Below, piece after piece: positions 1 through 8,102 of a DNA stretch of 64,000 nt. The position numbers and the translations under genes are program-made. The DNA is from Metabacillus bambusae (GTDB lineage Bacteria; Bacillota; Bacilli; Bacillales; Bacillaceae), in the NCBI RefSeq assembly GCF_017497975.1, contig NZ_JAGDEL010000008.1, positions 1 to 64,000 on the forward strand. Reading direction: 5' to 3'. How positions within the stretch are numbered: position 1 is the first letter of the stretch; every line of letters begins with the position of its first letter. The notes below the pieces were generated by a model that saw nothing but the letters and a program-made list of their open reading frames with translations, had not been told where the DNA came from and made no database searches.

Positions 1-73
1 TTAGTTGAAAATGTTATTTTACTCATGTTGTCCCCTAATCCCCATTATCTTGAAATTAAAGTATATAAAAAAA

Positions 74-119
74 TACCTATAGATGAAACACTCTTTTATA
101 AGTGTCCTTTCTATAGGTA
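74..119. other. Two-step inverted repeat (hairpin)
   Basis: Outer arms TACCTATAG (74-82) and CTATAGGTA (111-119) are perfectly complementary, and inside them ACACT pairs with AGTGT. No T-run follows on either strand, so it is not a typical intrinsic terminator. It may be an RNA structure or an operator-like palindrome; no gene is visible around it. The rest of positions 1-234 shows nothing recognisable. Confidence 0.4.
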
Positions 120-234
120 CCATATTAAAAAGGACGCCCTTTATCTTTAGAAAAGATTTGATTTCCACTCTTTCAACATAATACTAATTTAGTTGAAAGA
201 GTGATAAAGATAAACCCGGAATATGCCCCGGGCA

Positions 235-468
235 TCAATGTACAACATGAATAGAACCATCTTCAAAGATTTCTACATTTTGATAGCTAAAAACAAAATC
301 CATGCCCATGACTGATTTTCCTGCAGACAATTTCTTTTGGCCGTCTTCAAAAACTTCATGATTTAAAATCAAATTATAGAAATTGCATTTTTGATCGTCA
401 ATGATTTCGGAATCGACCAATTGAAAGTCGTTGCCGTATTTGTCCTTAAACCAAGCGCGATCTAGAGA
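235..468 (-). pseudogene. Truncated gene remnant (unrecognised, possibly VOC/PhnB-like)
   Basis: An open frame on the minus strand ends at 235. It has no convincing start: the internal ATG at 420 lacks a Shine-Dalgarno sequence, and the frame continues upstream with coding-like residues (DRAWFKDKYGNDFQLV) to a stop near 469. The motif WFKDKYGNDFQLV resembles the WLKDKYG-WQ stretch of PhnB-type vicinal-oxygen-chelate proteins, but the remainder does not clearly match. It abuts the tail of another gene fragment on the opposite strand, suggesting both were cut by one deletion. Function is not assigned. Confidence 0.4.
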
Positions 469-470
469 TT

Positions 471-527
471 AGCGATTTAGAGTATGCTGAGATAGCTCAA
501 GTATTTGCTAGACGTAATTATCAATGA
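471..527 (+). pseudogene. C-terminal gene tail (remnant)
   Basis: A short plus-strand frame encodes a coding-like tail, SDLEYAEIAQVFARRNYQ, ending in TGA at 525-527. No upstream body or start remains because the sequence immediately upstream belongs to a remnant read in the opposite direction. The abrupt switch near 463-470 looks like a deletion junction. The parent gene is not recognised. Confidence 0.3.
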
Positions 528-560
528 AAAATCCTCGCTACAAACGTAAACGAGGTTTTT
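526..560 (-). terminator. Intrinsic terminator of the alcohol dehydrogenase gene
   Basis: CCTCG and CGAGG form a short stem flanked by A-rich and T-rich runs, just beyond the stop codon at 565 of the minus-strand dehydrogenase gene. The flanking A/T runs make it potentially bidirectional. Confidence 0.6.
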
Positions 561-564
561 CGCC

Positions 565-1728
565 TTACTTAGCCAAATAATAGATGTTCAATACATCTTC
601 TTCATTTAACTTAACAAAGTTTCCTAAAGGTCTATTCTCAGTTCCCTTCTTAGCCATTTCTTCAAAGTGATCTGAGTCAATATTAGCTTCCTTCAATGTG
701 ATAGGCATACCGATTGAGCTGAAGAATTGTTCTGTTTTTTTGATTCCTGCTAAGGCAGTTTTTTCTAGGTTATTTAAATCAATTTCAATATCCCATACTC
801 GGTTAGCGAATTGAACAAATCGGTTAAGGTCATGTTTATAAACGTATTTCATCCATGCTGGGAAGATAGTGGCTAATCCGGCTCCGTGAGCAATGTCATA
901 AATACCACTTAGCTCGTGTTCAATATCATGACTAGCCCAATCACCAATTCTTCCAATTCCTAATGAATCATTATGGGCGATTGTTCCTGACCACATAATC
1001 TCAGCTCTTGCCGCATAATTTGTTGGATCTTCAATAACAATGTGTGCATTATTTATGATCGTTTTTAATGTCGCTTCACATAAACGGTCAGTTACTTCAA
1101 CGTTCTTTTCATTTGTAAAATATCTTTCTAAAATATGTGCCATCATATCTGTAATCCCACATGCTGTTTGATATGCAGGTAATGTATATGTAAGCTCTGG
1201 ATTTAGGATCGCAAACTGTGGTCTCATCGTAATATGTCCTGTTGCTCGTTTATACCATCCATCTTCATTTGTTATAACTGTTCCAGAGCTAGATTCACTT
1301 CCAGCTGCAGGAATCGTTAAGACAACTCCAATCGGCAAACAAGCTTCTATCGTGTTTTTCCCTTCAAAGAAATCCCATACATCACCATCATAGTGAGCAC
1401 CAGCAGCAATCGCTTTTGCAGAATCGATCACACTTCCTCCTCCAACAGCAAGGATAAAGTCGATGTCATTTTCCTTACAAAGTGCGACACCCTCTCGTAC
1501 AAGACTAACTCTAGGATTTGGCTTAACGCCACCTAATTCAAAAATCTCAATATTTTGTTCTCGTAATGACGTAACAACTCTATCATAGAGTCCACTATTT
1601 TTAATACTGCCACCGCCATAATGCAAAAGAAGCTTTTTACTAAATACAACTGACTCTTGACCAACTAATTGCTCTTTATCTTTACCAAAAATAAGTTTCG
1701 TACTATTATGAAAAACAAAATCTTGCAT
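565..1728 (-). CDS. Iron-containing alcohol dehydrogenase (YugJ/BDH family)
   Basis: Group III iron-dependent alcohol dehydrogenase of about 387 residues, likely an NAD(P)H-dependent butanol/aldehyde reductase in the cytoplasm. Visible features are the nucleotide-binding stretch GGGSVIDSAKAIA near residue 95, an all-helical C-terminal domain, and the metal ligands within GITDMMAHILERYF, SHDIEHELSG and DIAHGAGLA (one Asp and three His). The ATG at 1728 is preferred over the one at 1743 because GGAGGGG lies directly upstream of it. The promoter carries a cre-like palindrome over its -35 box, implying carbon catabolite control. Exact substrate is unknown; family assignment is firm. Confidence 0.92.
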   Translation of the reverse strand: MQDFVFHNSTKLIFGKDKEQLVGQESVVFSKKLLLHYGGGSIKNSGLYDRVVTSLREQNIEIFELGGVKPNPRVSLVREGVALCKENDIDFILAVGGGSVIDSAKAIAAGAHYDGDVWDFFEGKNTIEACLPIGVVLTIPAAGSESSSGTVITNEDGWYKRATGHITMRPQFAILNPELTYTLPAYQTACGITDMMAHILERYFTNEKNVEVTDRLCEATLKTIINNAHIVIEDPTNYAARAEIMWSGTIAHNDSLGIGRIGDWASHDIEHELSGIYDIAHGAGLATIFPAWMKYVYKHDLNRFVQFANRVWDIEIDLNNLEKTALAGIKKTEQFFSSIGMPITLKEANIDSDHFEEMAKKGTENRPLGNFVKLNEEDVLNIYYLAK

Positions 1729-1762
1729 GTTTACCCCTCCCATACTAGTTATACAATGTTAT

Positions 1763-1800
1763 ATATTACTTTTTCTAGCATATAAAAACAAGCGCTTTCA
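1763..1800 (-). promoter_or_regulatory. SigA-type promoter overlapped by a cre-like site
   Basis: On the minus strand TGAAAGCGCTTGTT (1800-1787) matches the CcpA operator consensus. It runs into a -35 box TTGTTT (1791-1786), followed by a 17-nt spacer and -10 TAATAT (1768-1763). The arrangement predicts direct repression of the downstream alcohol dehydrogenase gene when preferred sugars are present. Confidence 0.6.
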
Positions 1801-1968
1801 TGTCGAATCGGCAAAAAATAAATACCAATCTGAAAATTTTCACTAGTAAATATCCGTTCGCAACTTTTGTATCATAAATTTCACAAATAATGTAACAAAT
1901 ACAGTACTTTTTTCGTTATAAAAGTATAAAACTATTTAATGATCTATAAATAAGGGGAATGGGGAAAA

Positions 1969-3180
1969 ATGCATAATGAAAACAATTTGAATAGAACTAG
2001 AGTTAGTAGAAAACGAAGGCGATTGAAAAAGTCTGTCAGGCACTTTTTACTTTTTAGTTTTTTGATCATATTTGGAGTATTTATTTATAACCTATTTAAG
2101 GTTGAAGAAGTTTCTACTGATCTGACTGAAATTAATCAGGAACATAACTTAAAAGAGAGTGAAAAGCAAAACCAGGAACAAAGCACAAATGAGAATAAAA
2201 AGCTGGAACCCGTAACAGAAACCAAGATAAAAATAAGTGCTGCTGGGGATTTTACACTTGGAACCGATGAACGTTTTGAGTATACAGATTCTTTTGTAGA
2301 TGAAGCTACAACAAATGGTCTTTCCTATTTTGTTGAGGGGTTGGGTACGACTTTCATAGAAGATGACCTAACGACTGTGAATTTAGAAACGACTTTAACA
2401 ACTGCAACGGAGAAGGCAGATAAGACATTCACTTTTAAAGGAGATCCTTCCTATACACAAATTTTAGAACTTGGTGGAATAGAAGCTGTAAATCTAGCAA
2501 ACAATCATATCTTTGATTACTTAGATAAAGGTTTTGATGATACAATTTCCGCACTAGAGAAGCAGGATATCGGATATTTTGGATATGACCATCAATATAT
2601 AAAAAAGATTAAAGGGGTAAAAATAGGTGCATTAGGATATGAGGGATGGGGGGATACCCCTGAAATACGCAATAATGTTGAGCAAGATATAAAGGCTTTA
2701 CGTGAAAATGGTGTAGAGATTATTCTGGTTCATTATCACTGGGGAGCTGAAAAACAGTACGTTCCAAATGATGAACAGAAATCATTGGCTAGATATACGA
2801 TAGACAGCGGAGCAGATCTTATCCTTGGACATCATCCACACGTTGTAAAAGGAATCGAAGAATATAAAGGGAAATTTATCGTTTATAGTCTCGGCAACTT
2901 TATGTTTGGTGGAAATAGAAATCCAAGTAATAAGGATACGTTTGTATTTCAACAGACCTTTCACTTGAAAAACGGTGATCTCACAGACAAAAAAGAAATC
3001 AACATCGTACCATTCTCAATCTCATCAGTTTCGAATCGGAATGATTATCAACCAACCGTTTTAAGTGGTTCTGAATCTGACCGTGTACTACAGAAAATCA
3101 TAGATGTTTCCAATCACATAAACGGTTCGGATTGGATTGTATATGAAAGTGATATAAATGAAGCTAATGTAGAACAATAA
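1969..3180 (+). CDS. CapA-family protein (PgsA/YwtB-like metallophosphatase fold)
   Basis: A 403-residue protein with a short basic N-terminus, one membrane anchor at about residues 23-43, a charged linker and an extracellular CapA domain. Core motifs are visible: AAGDFTLGT, VNLETTLTT, LANNHIFDY, HYHWGAE and GHHPHVVKG, followed by VYSLGNFMFGG. These are the metal-binding motifs of the calcineurin-like fold seen in poly-gamma-glutamate capsule proteins CapA/PgsA. No capB/capC or pgsBCE genes are nearby, so it probably acts alone at the cell surface in an unknown role. The ATG follows AAGGGGAATGGGG. A terminator follows. Confidence 0.9.
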   Translation: MHNENNLNRTRVSRKRRRLKKSVRHFLLFSFLIIFGVFIYNLFKVEEVSTDLTEINQEHNLKESEKQNQEQSTNENKKLEPVTETKIKISAAGDFTLGTDERFEYTDSFVDEATTNGLSYFVEGLGTTFIEDDLTTVNLETTLTTATEKADKTFTFKGDPSYTQILELGGIEAVNLANNHIFDYLDKGFDDTISALEKQDIGYFGYDHQYIKKIKGVKIGALGYEGWGDTPEIRNNVEQDIKALRENGVEIILVHYHWGAEKQYVPNDEQKSLARYTIDSGADLILGHHPHVVKGIEEYKGKFIVYSLGNFMFGGNRNPSNKDTFVFQQTFHLKNGDLTDKKEINIVPFSISSVSNRNDYQPTVLSGSESDRVLQKIIDVSNHINGSDWIVYESDINEANVEQ

Positions 3181-3194
3181 AAAACACAGAGTAA

Positions 3195-3236
3195 CCCCTA
3201 TTCCATTCCTATTAGGAGTGCAATAGGGGATTTCTT
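3195..3236 (+). terminator. Intrinsic terminator after capA-like gene
   Basis: CCCCTATT (3195-3202) pairs with AATAGGGG (3222-3229), followed by TTTCTT, 15 nt after the stop of the CapA-like gene. Confidence 0.7.
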
Positions 3237-3261
3237 ATGTTCACGATATTTAAAACCATAT

Positions 3262-4005
3262 TTATTCATTTAAATCCAAAGAAATTTCAATTAATACTTT
3301 AGCTCCTTCATCGTGTAAAACTTTAATATCCTCACCAGATAATATGGTGCCTTTTTCAAATAACAATTCACCTGACTTGCTAAAGATATCCTTTTTAATT
3401 GAATTTCCTTTTAATAGTTCAATTAGCTTGGCTTTTAAAGCTGCCTTTCTATCTGGGAAACTTTGGGTTTCCCCTACAGTTTGCATAGGAGCAACTTGCT
3501 GCAAATTCGTCTTCTGTTCTGAAATTTGATTGTTTATTTCTTGTAAGGAATCATTTATAATGACATGCTCTTTCCCTAAAGAGATAACATTTTCAATCGG
3601 TAAAAACGTTTCATTGTTACCAGATAAAATCAGTAGACTCTCTAATTGACCATTTTCTTCATTAAAATAAAAGTCTGAAACTTGACCTGATAGAAATCCT
3701 TTTCTTGTCAGAACTAGTGATCCAATAATATGAATCTTTTTATTTAATAATTGATTAACAATAGGAATCTCATCTAAGTCAATAACTGAATTGTCCTGTT
3801 CCACCATCACAGCAGTTTCTCCAACTCCAACAATCTTTTTAAAAGGTACTGCTTTTACACCGACTTGCCAATCTTCCTGTTCCACCGTTAAAAAATCCAC
3901 TGAAAAATTATCAGGATTGATAATCAACCCTTTGATTTTTCCAATTTGTTTAACTCCGGAAATACTAATGATGGGAAGATCTAATAATTCATTGCTTTTT
4001 TTCAT
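3262..4005 (-). CDS. PRC-barrel domain protein with C-terminal HD-GYP-leader-like module
   Basis: About 247 residues. Residues ~8-78 and ~88-160 look like two tandem PRC-barrel repeats (IGKIKGLIINPDNFSVDFLTVE; LSGQVSDFYFNEENGQLESLLI), a fold used for RNA or protein docking, as in RimM and YrrD. The last 45 residues (KSGELLFEKGTILSGEDIKVL) resemble the small domain that precedes HD-GYP domains in other proteins. The ATG at 4005 is chosen because AGGAG sits 7 nt upstream; the GTG at 4014 overlaps the ribosome-binding site. Convergent with the CapA-like gene; role unknown. Confidence 0.75.
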   Translation of the reverse strand: MKKSNELLDLPIISISGVKQIGKIKGLIINPDNFSVDFLTVEQEDWQVGVKAVPFKKIVGVGETAVMVEQDNSVIDLDEIPIVNQLLNKKIHIIGSLVLTRKGFLSGQVSDFYFNEENGQLESLLILSGNNETFLPIENVISLGKEHVIINDSLQEINNQISEQKTNLQQVAPMQTVGETQSFPDRKAALKAKLIELLKGNSIKKDIFSKSGELLFEKGTILSGEDIKVLHDEGAKVLIEISLDLNE

Positions 4006-4343
4006 TTCCCGCACTCCTGTCCATCAGAATGATAATCCTTTATCACAAAATAAGGAAGTTTATTTGAAATGCTGTGGTTTAAACATTTATTTATAAAGCA
4101 GGTATATTTCACTTACCTGTATTTATCAAAAAAACTGTATTAAATTAAGTAGACCAATATCCTAATTCACTTTTTATATACTTATATGTTTTTTGGGCAT
4201 TGTTGTGACTGATAAAAGGAAGTTATAAAGGAAATTTTAATGAAAGAAGCCTAGTTAGTGTTGGGAAAATTAAATGGAGGTGTTTAGTGAAGGTTGATTA
4301 TTTAACCTTACTGTCCTAATAATGTGAATATCAACTATTAGTC
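4006..4343. other. Intergenic stretch without a recognisable gene
   Basis: This AT-rich gap lies between the start of the PRC-barrel gene and the terminator of the DUF4097 gene. It must contain the PRC-barrel promoter on the minus strand, but no convincing -35/-10 pair or coding frame stands out. Confidence 0.4.
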
Positions 4344-4373
4344 AAAAAAACAGCATATTATCTATATGCTGTT
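4344..4373 (-). terminator. Intrinsic terminator of the DUF4097 gene
   Basis: AAACAGCATAT (4347-4357) pairs perfectly with ATATGCTGTTT (4363-4373) around a 5-nt loop. The A-run at 4344-4350 gives a U-tract on the minus strand, 15 nt past the stop codon at 4389. Confidence 0.85.
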
Positions 4374-4388
4374 TAAGTGTAGGGAGTA

Positions 4389-5243
4389 TTATTTCACCTT
4401 AATTTTCCCACTATTTACATCTAAATCAATATCATGCTGACCAGAACCGTGTTTTCCTTCAATCCTATGTTTGTCTTCTTTAAAATCTATAAGTGAAAAA
4501 TCAGTTGAGATTGATCCACTACCTATTTTTCCGTTTAACGTAAAATCAGCATTGGCTGGTAAATCAAGTGTTGCAAAACCAGAATTCACTTCAACGTTAA
4601 CAGAGTCCGATAATTTGTTCATTTTTAGAGAAAGCTGACCAGATGTAACGTGTGCATCCACTTCTCCGGAATAATCCTTTACATCCAATTTTCCCGAACT
4701 CATGTTAAAGGAACCTTTCTTTGTAGTAAAAGAATCAATTCCAACATAGCCTGAAGAGCCATCTTGTTCGAAATAATCTGTCATAATATTACTTAATTGT
4801 ACATGGCCTGAACTCATATTTAATGTAAGGTTTTTTAAATGCATAGGCTTATTAATAGATTTTCCAGAAAAGGAAAGCTTCCCTGAACCACTATCAATCA
4901 CCATATCACGATCATAATCTTCTGGAATGTAAATGGTTAAGTTCTTTTTATTAAAAAGCGAAAGGAAATTGAACGAATTTTTTGATTCAAACTCAACCTT
5001 AATTGAATCACCATTTTCCTGCACTGTTACTTTTCCCTTTCCTTTATACTCAGCTCTTACGTTGTTTCTTTTTTCAGGAATAATTTTTGTACTTACACCT
5101 GAAACATCAATTTCAATCAAATCAATGTTATTTGTCACTTCAGCTTGATTGGTCGCCTGCCCAAATGCTAACCAGGAGGTGTTTGTAACAATAAGTAAAA
5201 AAAGACCGACAAGAAAAAATCCTAATACAAATAGTTTTTTCAA
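4389..5243 (-). CDS. DUF4097 beta-strand repeat protein, membrane-anchored
   Basis: A 284-residue protein with an N-terminal hydrophobic segment (residues ~3-27) that serves as a signal or anchor. It is followed by an all-beta domain rich in Ser/Gly (SGSGKLSFSGK, NMSSGKLDVKDYSG, VNSGFATL), the repetitive pattern of DUF4097 putative adhesin/envelope-stress proteins such as YvlB/LiaX relatives. The start is TTG behind GAAAGAAGG. It stands alone with its own terminator and no PspC or two-component partner beside it. An extracytoplasmic envelope role is inferred from the family; no catalytic motif is visible. Confidence 0.8.
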   Translation of the reverse strand: MKKLFVLGFFLVGLFLLIVTNTSWLAFGQATNQAEVTNNIDLIEIDVSGVSTKIIPEKRNNVRAEYKGKGKVTVQENGDSIKVEFESKNSFNFLSLFNKKNLTIYIPEDYDRDMVIDSGSGKLSFSGKSINKPMHLKNLTLNMSSGHVQLSNIMTDYFEQDGSSGYVGIDSFTTKKGSFNMSSGKLDVKDYSGEVDAHVTSGQLSLKMNKLSDSVNVEVNSGFATLDLPANADFTLNGKIGSGSISTDFSLIDFKEDKHRIEGKHGSGQHDIDLDVNSGKIKVK

Positions 5244-5335
5244 TAAAATACCTTCTTTCTTAAGCTATATTTTTTAAATGAATGTGCTTAGGAATCACGA
5301 TAAGTTCATTTTAAATAATGAAGGAGGACCTTACA

Positions 5336-5513
5336 ATGAACTCAGGATTTATTTGCAACTAAGGCTTGAGGCGTATATTGAAAATAATTGACTTTATACC
5401 AATTGTATCGTGTTCAAGCTGGAGCCTTCTCAAGTCGAGAAAATGCAGAAAAGAGTCTGACTGAAGTGAAAAATGCAGGCATAAATGATGCTTATATTGT
5501 TGCAGAAAAGTAA
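5336..5513 (+). pseudogene. SPOR-domain protein relic (start plus C-terminal SPOR fragment)
   Basis: An excellent Shine-Dalgarno (AAGGAGG) precedes an ATG at 5336 that stops after eight codons. Downstream, a frame from 5388 to the TAA at 5511-5513 encodes LYRVQAGAFSSRENAEKSL followed by TEVKNAGINDAYIVAEK, a typical C-terminal SPOR (peptidoglycan-binding) repeat as found at the end of N-acetylmuramoyl-L-alanine amidases. The catalytic body is missing, so this looks like an internally deleted cell-wall hydrolase gene of which only the start and last ~40 codons survive. Confidence 0.7.
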
Positions 5514-5711
5514 ATGCTAATTAAGTGTTTAAGCGGATCAAAATCATTTTTTGTTGGATAGGAGAAATAGGTGCAGATCTTAATTGCATAAAAATACGGT
5601 GATATTCCTTAGTTAATAAAAAATGTTGCCATTTTTTTTGACTACATATAAGTAATTGAATGTCCTATCGTTTATTGTTACATACTAACGAAAAAAGGGA
5701 GATGATCCTTA

Positions 5712-5876
5712 ATGGGAAAAAGGAATAAAGAATCATCACAAAACAACTGGACTAAAAGTGAAATTAAGTCAACTAATATTGTTGCAACTGAAAAAGAAAC
5801 TGATCACGAATTTTCGGAAGAACTTTCTGATGGAGGAGAACGAAACGAAATAATCAAAAGACAACAAAATAAGTAA
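5712..5876 (+). CDS. YfhD-like small hydrophilic protein
   Basis: A 54-residue basic/acidic protein that starts MGKRNKESSQNNWTKSEIKS and contains the stretch DHEFSEELSDGGERNEI. The short length, MGK/MGR-like start and central EFSEEL-D motif resemble the Bacillus YfhD family of small spore-former proteins of unknown function. AAGGGAGATGATCCTTA upstream supplies the ribosome-binding site. Family match is from memory, moderately sure; no enzyme motif is present. Confidence 0.65.
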   Translation: MGKRNKESSQNNWTKSEIKSTNIVATEKETDHEFSEELSDGGERNEIIKRQQNK

Positions 5877-5938
5877 TTCATTCTTTCAAGATAATAAACT
5901 AAACTATTGCGGAGAATGTTAAAAATAAAAGGAGTTAA

Positions 5939-6196
5939 ATGAAAATGGAAGAGTTAAAACAGTATGTAGATATCGTTAAAAAAAATTTTGAAACAATGAA
6001 TGCTCCTGACTACGAAGGAAAAGAAGCAGATTTAATTAATCAAAAAGAAGATCTAGTGAATTACGAGGAGTATTTGAAAGAGAACAGTACCTCACTTGAA
6101 AGCTTCGATAAAATTGTCAGTGCTACTGTAGATTACGCATCAAATGAAATCTCTTATTCTGAATTAGAAGGAATTTTCAATCGCTTAACAAAATAG
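5939..6196 (+). CDS. Small hypothetical protein, 85 aa
   Basis: An acidic, mostly helical protein (MEELKQYVDIVKKNFETMN; YEEYLKENSTSLESFDKIV) without membrane segments or cysteines. AAAGGAG lies 4 nt before the ATG at 5939 and 10 nt before an alternative ATG at 5945, so either start is possible. It is followed directly by a clean terminator, supporting a real, single-gene transcript. The family is not recognised. Confidence 0.65.
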   Translation: MKMEELKQYVDIVKKNFETMNAPDYEGKEADLINQKEDLVNYEEYLKENSTSLESFDKIVSATVDYASNEISYSELEGIFNRLTK

Positions 6197-6217
6197 CATC
6201 CTTGGGGATGTTTTTTT
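6197..6217 (+). terminator. Intrinsic terminator
   Basis: CATCC-TTGG-GGATG stem-loop followed by seven Ts immediately after the stop codon of the 85-aa gene. Confidence 0.85.
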
Positions 6218-6442
6218 AAGGCTCTTTTCTAAAAGATTGTTGCTTTTAAAACAACAACTAATTCAGGTTGATTGGAACGGATTGCGAGACTCCTGCTTAG
6301 AGCAGCGGGACAGGTGAGACTCATGCAGGCGTTTACGCCGAGGAGGCTCACCGCCCGCCCCGCGGAAAGCGAGCAACTCTCGCTGCAATCAACCACACCG
6401 CATGACTTGGTAAATAGCAAAAAAGTTTGCGAAAACAGCCTT
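6218..6442. repeat. Dispersed Bacillus-type intergenic repeat, copy 1 (complete)
   Basis: A 225-bp GC-richer element bounded by imperfect terminal inverted repeats AAGGCTCTTTTC (6218-6229) and GAAAACAGCCTT (6431-6442). An inner inverted pair, GGTTGATTG (6266-6274) and CAATCAACC (6386-6394), encloses a core with GCGAGACTCCTGC, GAGGAGGCTCACCGCC and CGCGGAAAGCGAGC. The core recurs at 26.1 kb and 46.7 kb in this window. It encodes no protein; the 63-aa frame across it is an artefact. It is probably a non-autonomous mobile or structured RNA-forming repeat. Confidence 0.8.
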
Positions 6443-6554
6443 TTATAAAGTGAAAAAATGTAAGTTTACAGCTTCATACCCTGTTAAATTGAACTATTTA
6501 TTAGGAATATTTTCAAGGTATTTTGAGAAGCTTACTTTTATGGAGGTGTAAAAA

Positions 6555-8102
6555 GTGCAAGAAAATAAACTTGAACAAGCTATTCTTAAGGTCCCTCTAT
6601 CTACTTCTCTTGATAAAAACCTTTCTCAATTAAAACAAATATTTGAAAAGTGTGAGGATATTGTTTTTCATGAGACAGAAATTCATCATATAAAAGTTTG
6701 CCTCGTTCATTTAGATAAAATTAATAAGGAGAAAGTGATTGTTGAGATTGAGCAGGTCTTTTCTACTTACAATAGAGAGGATTTTAGTTTAGATTCAAAA
6801 AATCCAATCACAGCTTTTTTTGAGCAGCGTTTCCCTTTCAGAAGTGTTGAAAAACTTACAGAAATAAACGATGTAGTAGAAAAAGTATTAGATAGTGAGA
6901 TCGTTCTCTTTGTTGATGGATTAGAGAAGGCATTGTTGTTTCAAACAAATGATTTAACTGGTAGATTTGTTTCTGAACCTAGTAATGAACCAACCGTTCG
7001 CGGTCCACAGGTTGGATTTGTTGAAGATATAAATATGAACCTAAAGCTAGTTCGTAAAATAATTAAAACACCTTCCCTTAAAGTAGAACATTTAATTGTT
7101 GGTAAGCAAACAAAAACAAATATTGCTTTACTGTACCTTAAGGGTATAACTGATGAAAATATTGTTAAAGAAGTACATAAACGGATTTCGCAGATTCAAA
7201 TAGATGGTGTTTTGGACAGTCAATATCTAGAATCGATGATTCAAGATTCTAGGAATTCACCGTTCCCAACCCTTTTTAGTACAGAGCGACCTGATCGAGT
7301 ATCCGCAAGTCTGTTAGAAGGAAGGGTTGCCATTCTAACAGATGGCACACCTTATGCATTGACGGCACCAGCGTTATTTGTTGAGTTTCTTCACTCAGGT
7401 GATGATTTCTATAATGGGTCACTTGTCTCGACAGTAGTCAGGTGGATTAGATTTCTTGGGTTTTTTATCACATTGATTCTTCCAGCTTTCTTTGTGGCGA
7501 TGACTTCCTTCCATCAAGATTTGTTACAGACACCCTTTCTAATCAGAATTGCATCTTTACGTGAAGGGTTGCCATATCCGGTTTTGGTTGAAGCGATTTT
7601 TATGCTTTTAACATTCGAGCTCATTCGTGAAGCAGGCTTAAGAATACCTAAGACGTTCGGTAGTGCTGCAATAACTATTTTAGGCTTAGTGTTAATTAGT
7701 CAGTCTGCTGTCCAAGCTGGGATTATCGGACCAATCATGGCGATCGTGGTCTCAGTTACTGCACTAACTTCCTTTATTTTACCTAATTATTCTTTTCACC
7801 AAATTATTCGCCTATGTGGACTTCCTTTACTTTTGTTAGCTGGTTTATTCGGGTTTATGGGAATTATTGTTGGTCTCATGTTTGGATTAACTCATTTAGT
7901 TAGTTTAAAGTCTTTTGGAGTTCCTTATTTTACACCTGTTTCTCCAGCATATAGAAGAGGGTGGAAGGATGTTTTCATCCGTGCACCATTATGGGCAATG
8001 GAAACTCGTCCACCTGGTTTGGGTGTAAACAATCCTATTCGTGCAGGTGAAAATGACGTAAATGATCCAAATAGTGAGGGAGATCATGGTGATAAAAACT
8101 AA
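6555..8102 (+). CDS. Spore germination protein, GerA (A-subunit) family
   Basis: 515-residue A subunit of a germinant receptor, located in the inner spore membrane. The N-terminal soluble half contains the conserved SEPSNEPTVRGPQVGFVEDI and LEGRVAILTDGTP motifs. Several membrane helices follow (from about residue 290: WIRFLGFFITLILPAFFVAM and onward), and the family signature LISQSAVQAGIIGPIMAIVV is present. The start is GTG behind TGGAGGTG. It overlaps the C-subunit gene and opens an A-C-D-B operon. The germinant cannot be deduced. Confidence 0.95.
   Translation: MQENKLEQAILKVPLSTSLDKNLSQLKQIFEKCEDIVFHETEIHHIKVCLVHLDKINKEKVIVEIEQVFSTYNREDFSLDSKNPITAFFEQRFPFRSVEKLTEINDVVEKVLDSEIVLFVDGLEKALLFQTNDLTGRFVSEPSNEPTVRGPQVGFVEDINMNLKLVRKIIKTPSLKVEHLIVGKQTKTNIALLYLKGITDENIVKEVHKRISQIQIDGVLDSQYLESMIQDSRNSPFPTLFSTERPDRVSASLLEGRVAILTDGTPYALTAPALFVEFLHSGDDFYNGSLVSTVVRWIRFLGFFITLILPAFFVAMTSFHQDLLQTPFLIRIASLREGLPYPVLVEAIFMLLTFELIREAGLRIPKTFGSAAITILGLVLISQSAVQAGIIGPIMAIVVSVTALTSFILPNYSFHQIIRLCGLPLLLLAGLFGFMGIIVGLMFGLTHLVSLKSFGVPYFTPVSPAYRRGWKDVFIRAPLWAMETRPPGLGVNNPIRAGENDVNDPNSEGDHGDKN

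Noticed and set aside
6229-6420. 63-aa minus-strand frame
   Set aside because: It lies wholly within the dispersed repeat and reflects its GC-rich palindromic core.
6440-6554. SigG promoter for the first ger operon
   Set aside because: TGAAA and CATACCC elements with a 19-nt spacer exist, but the match is weak and other placements are equally good.
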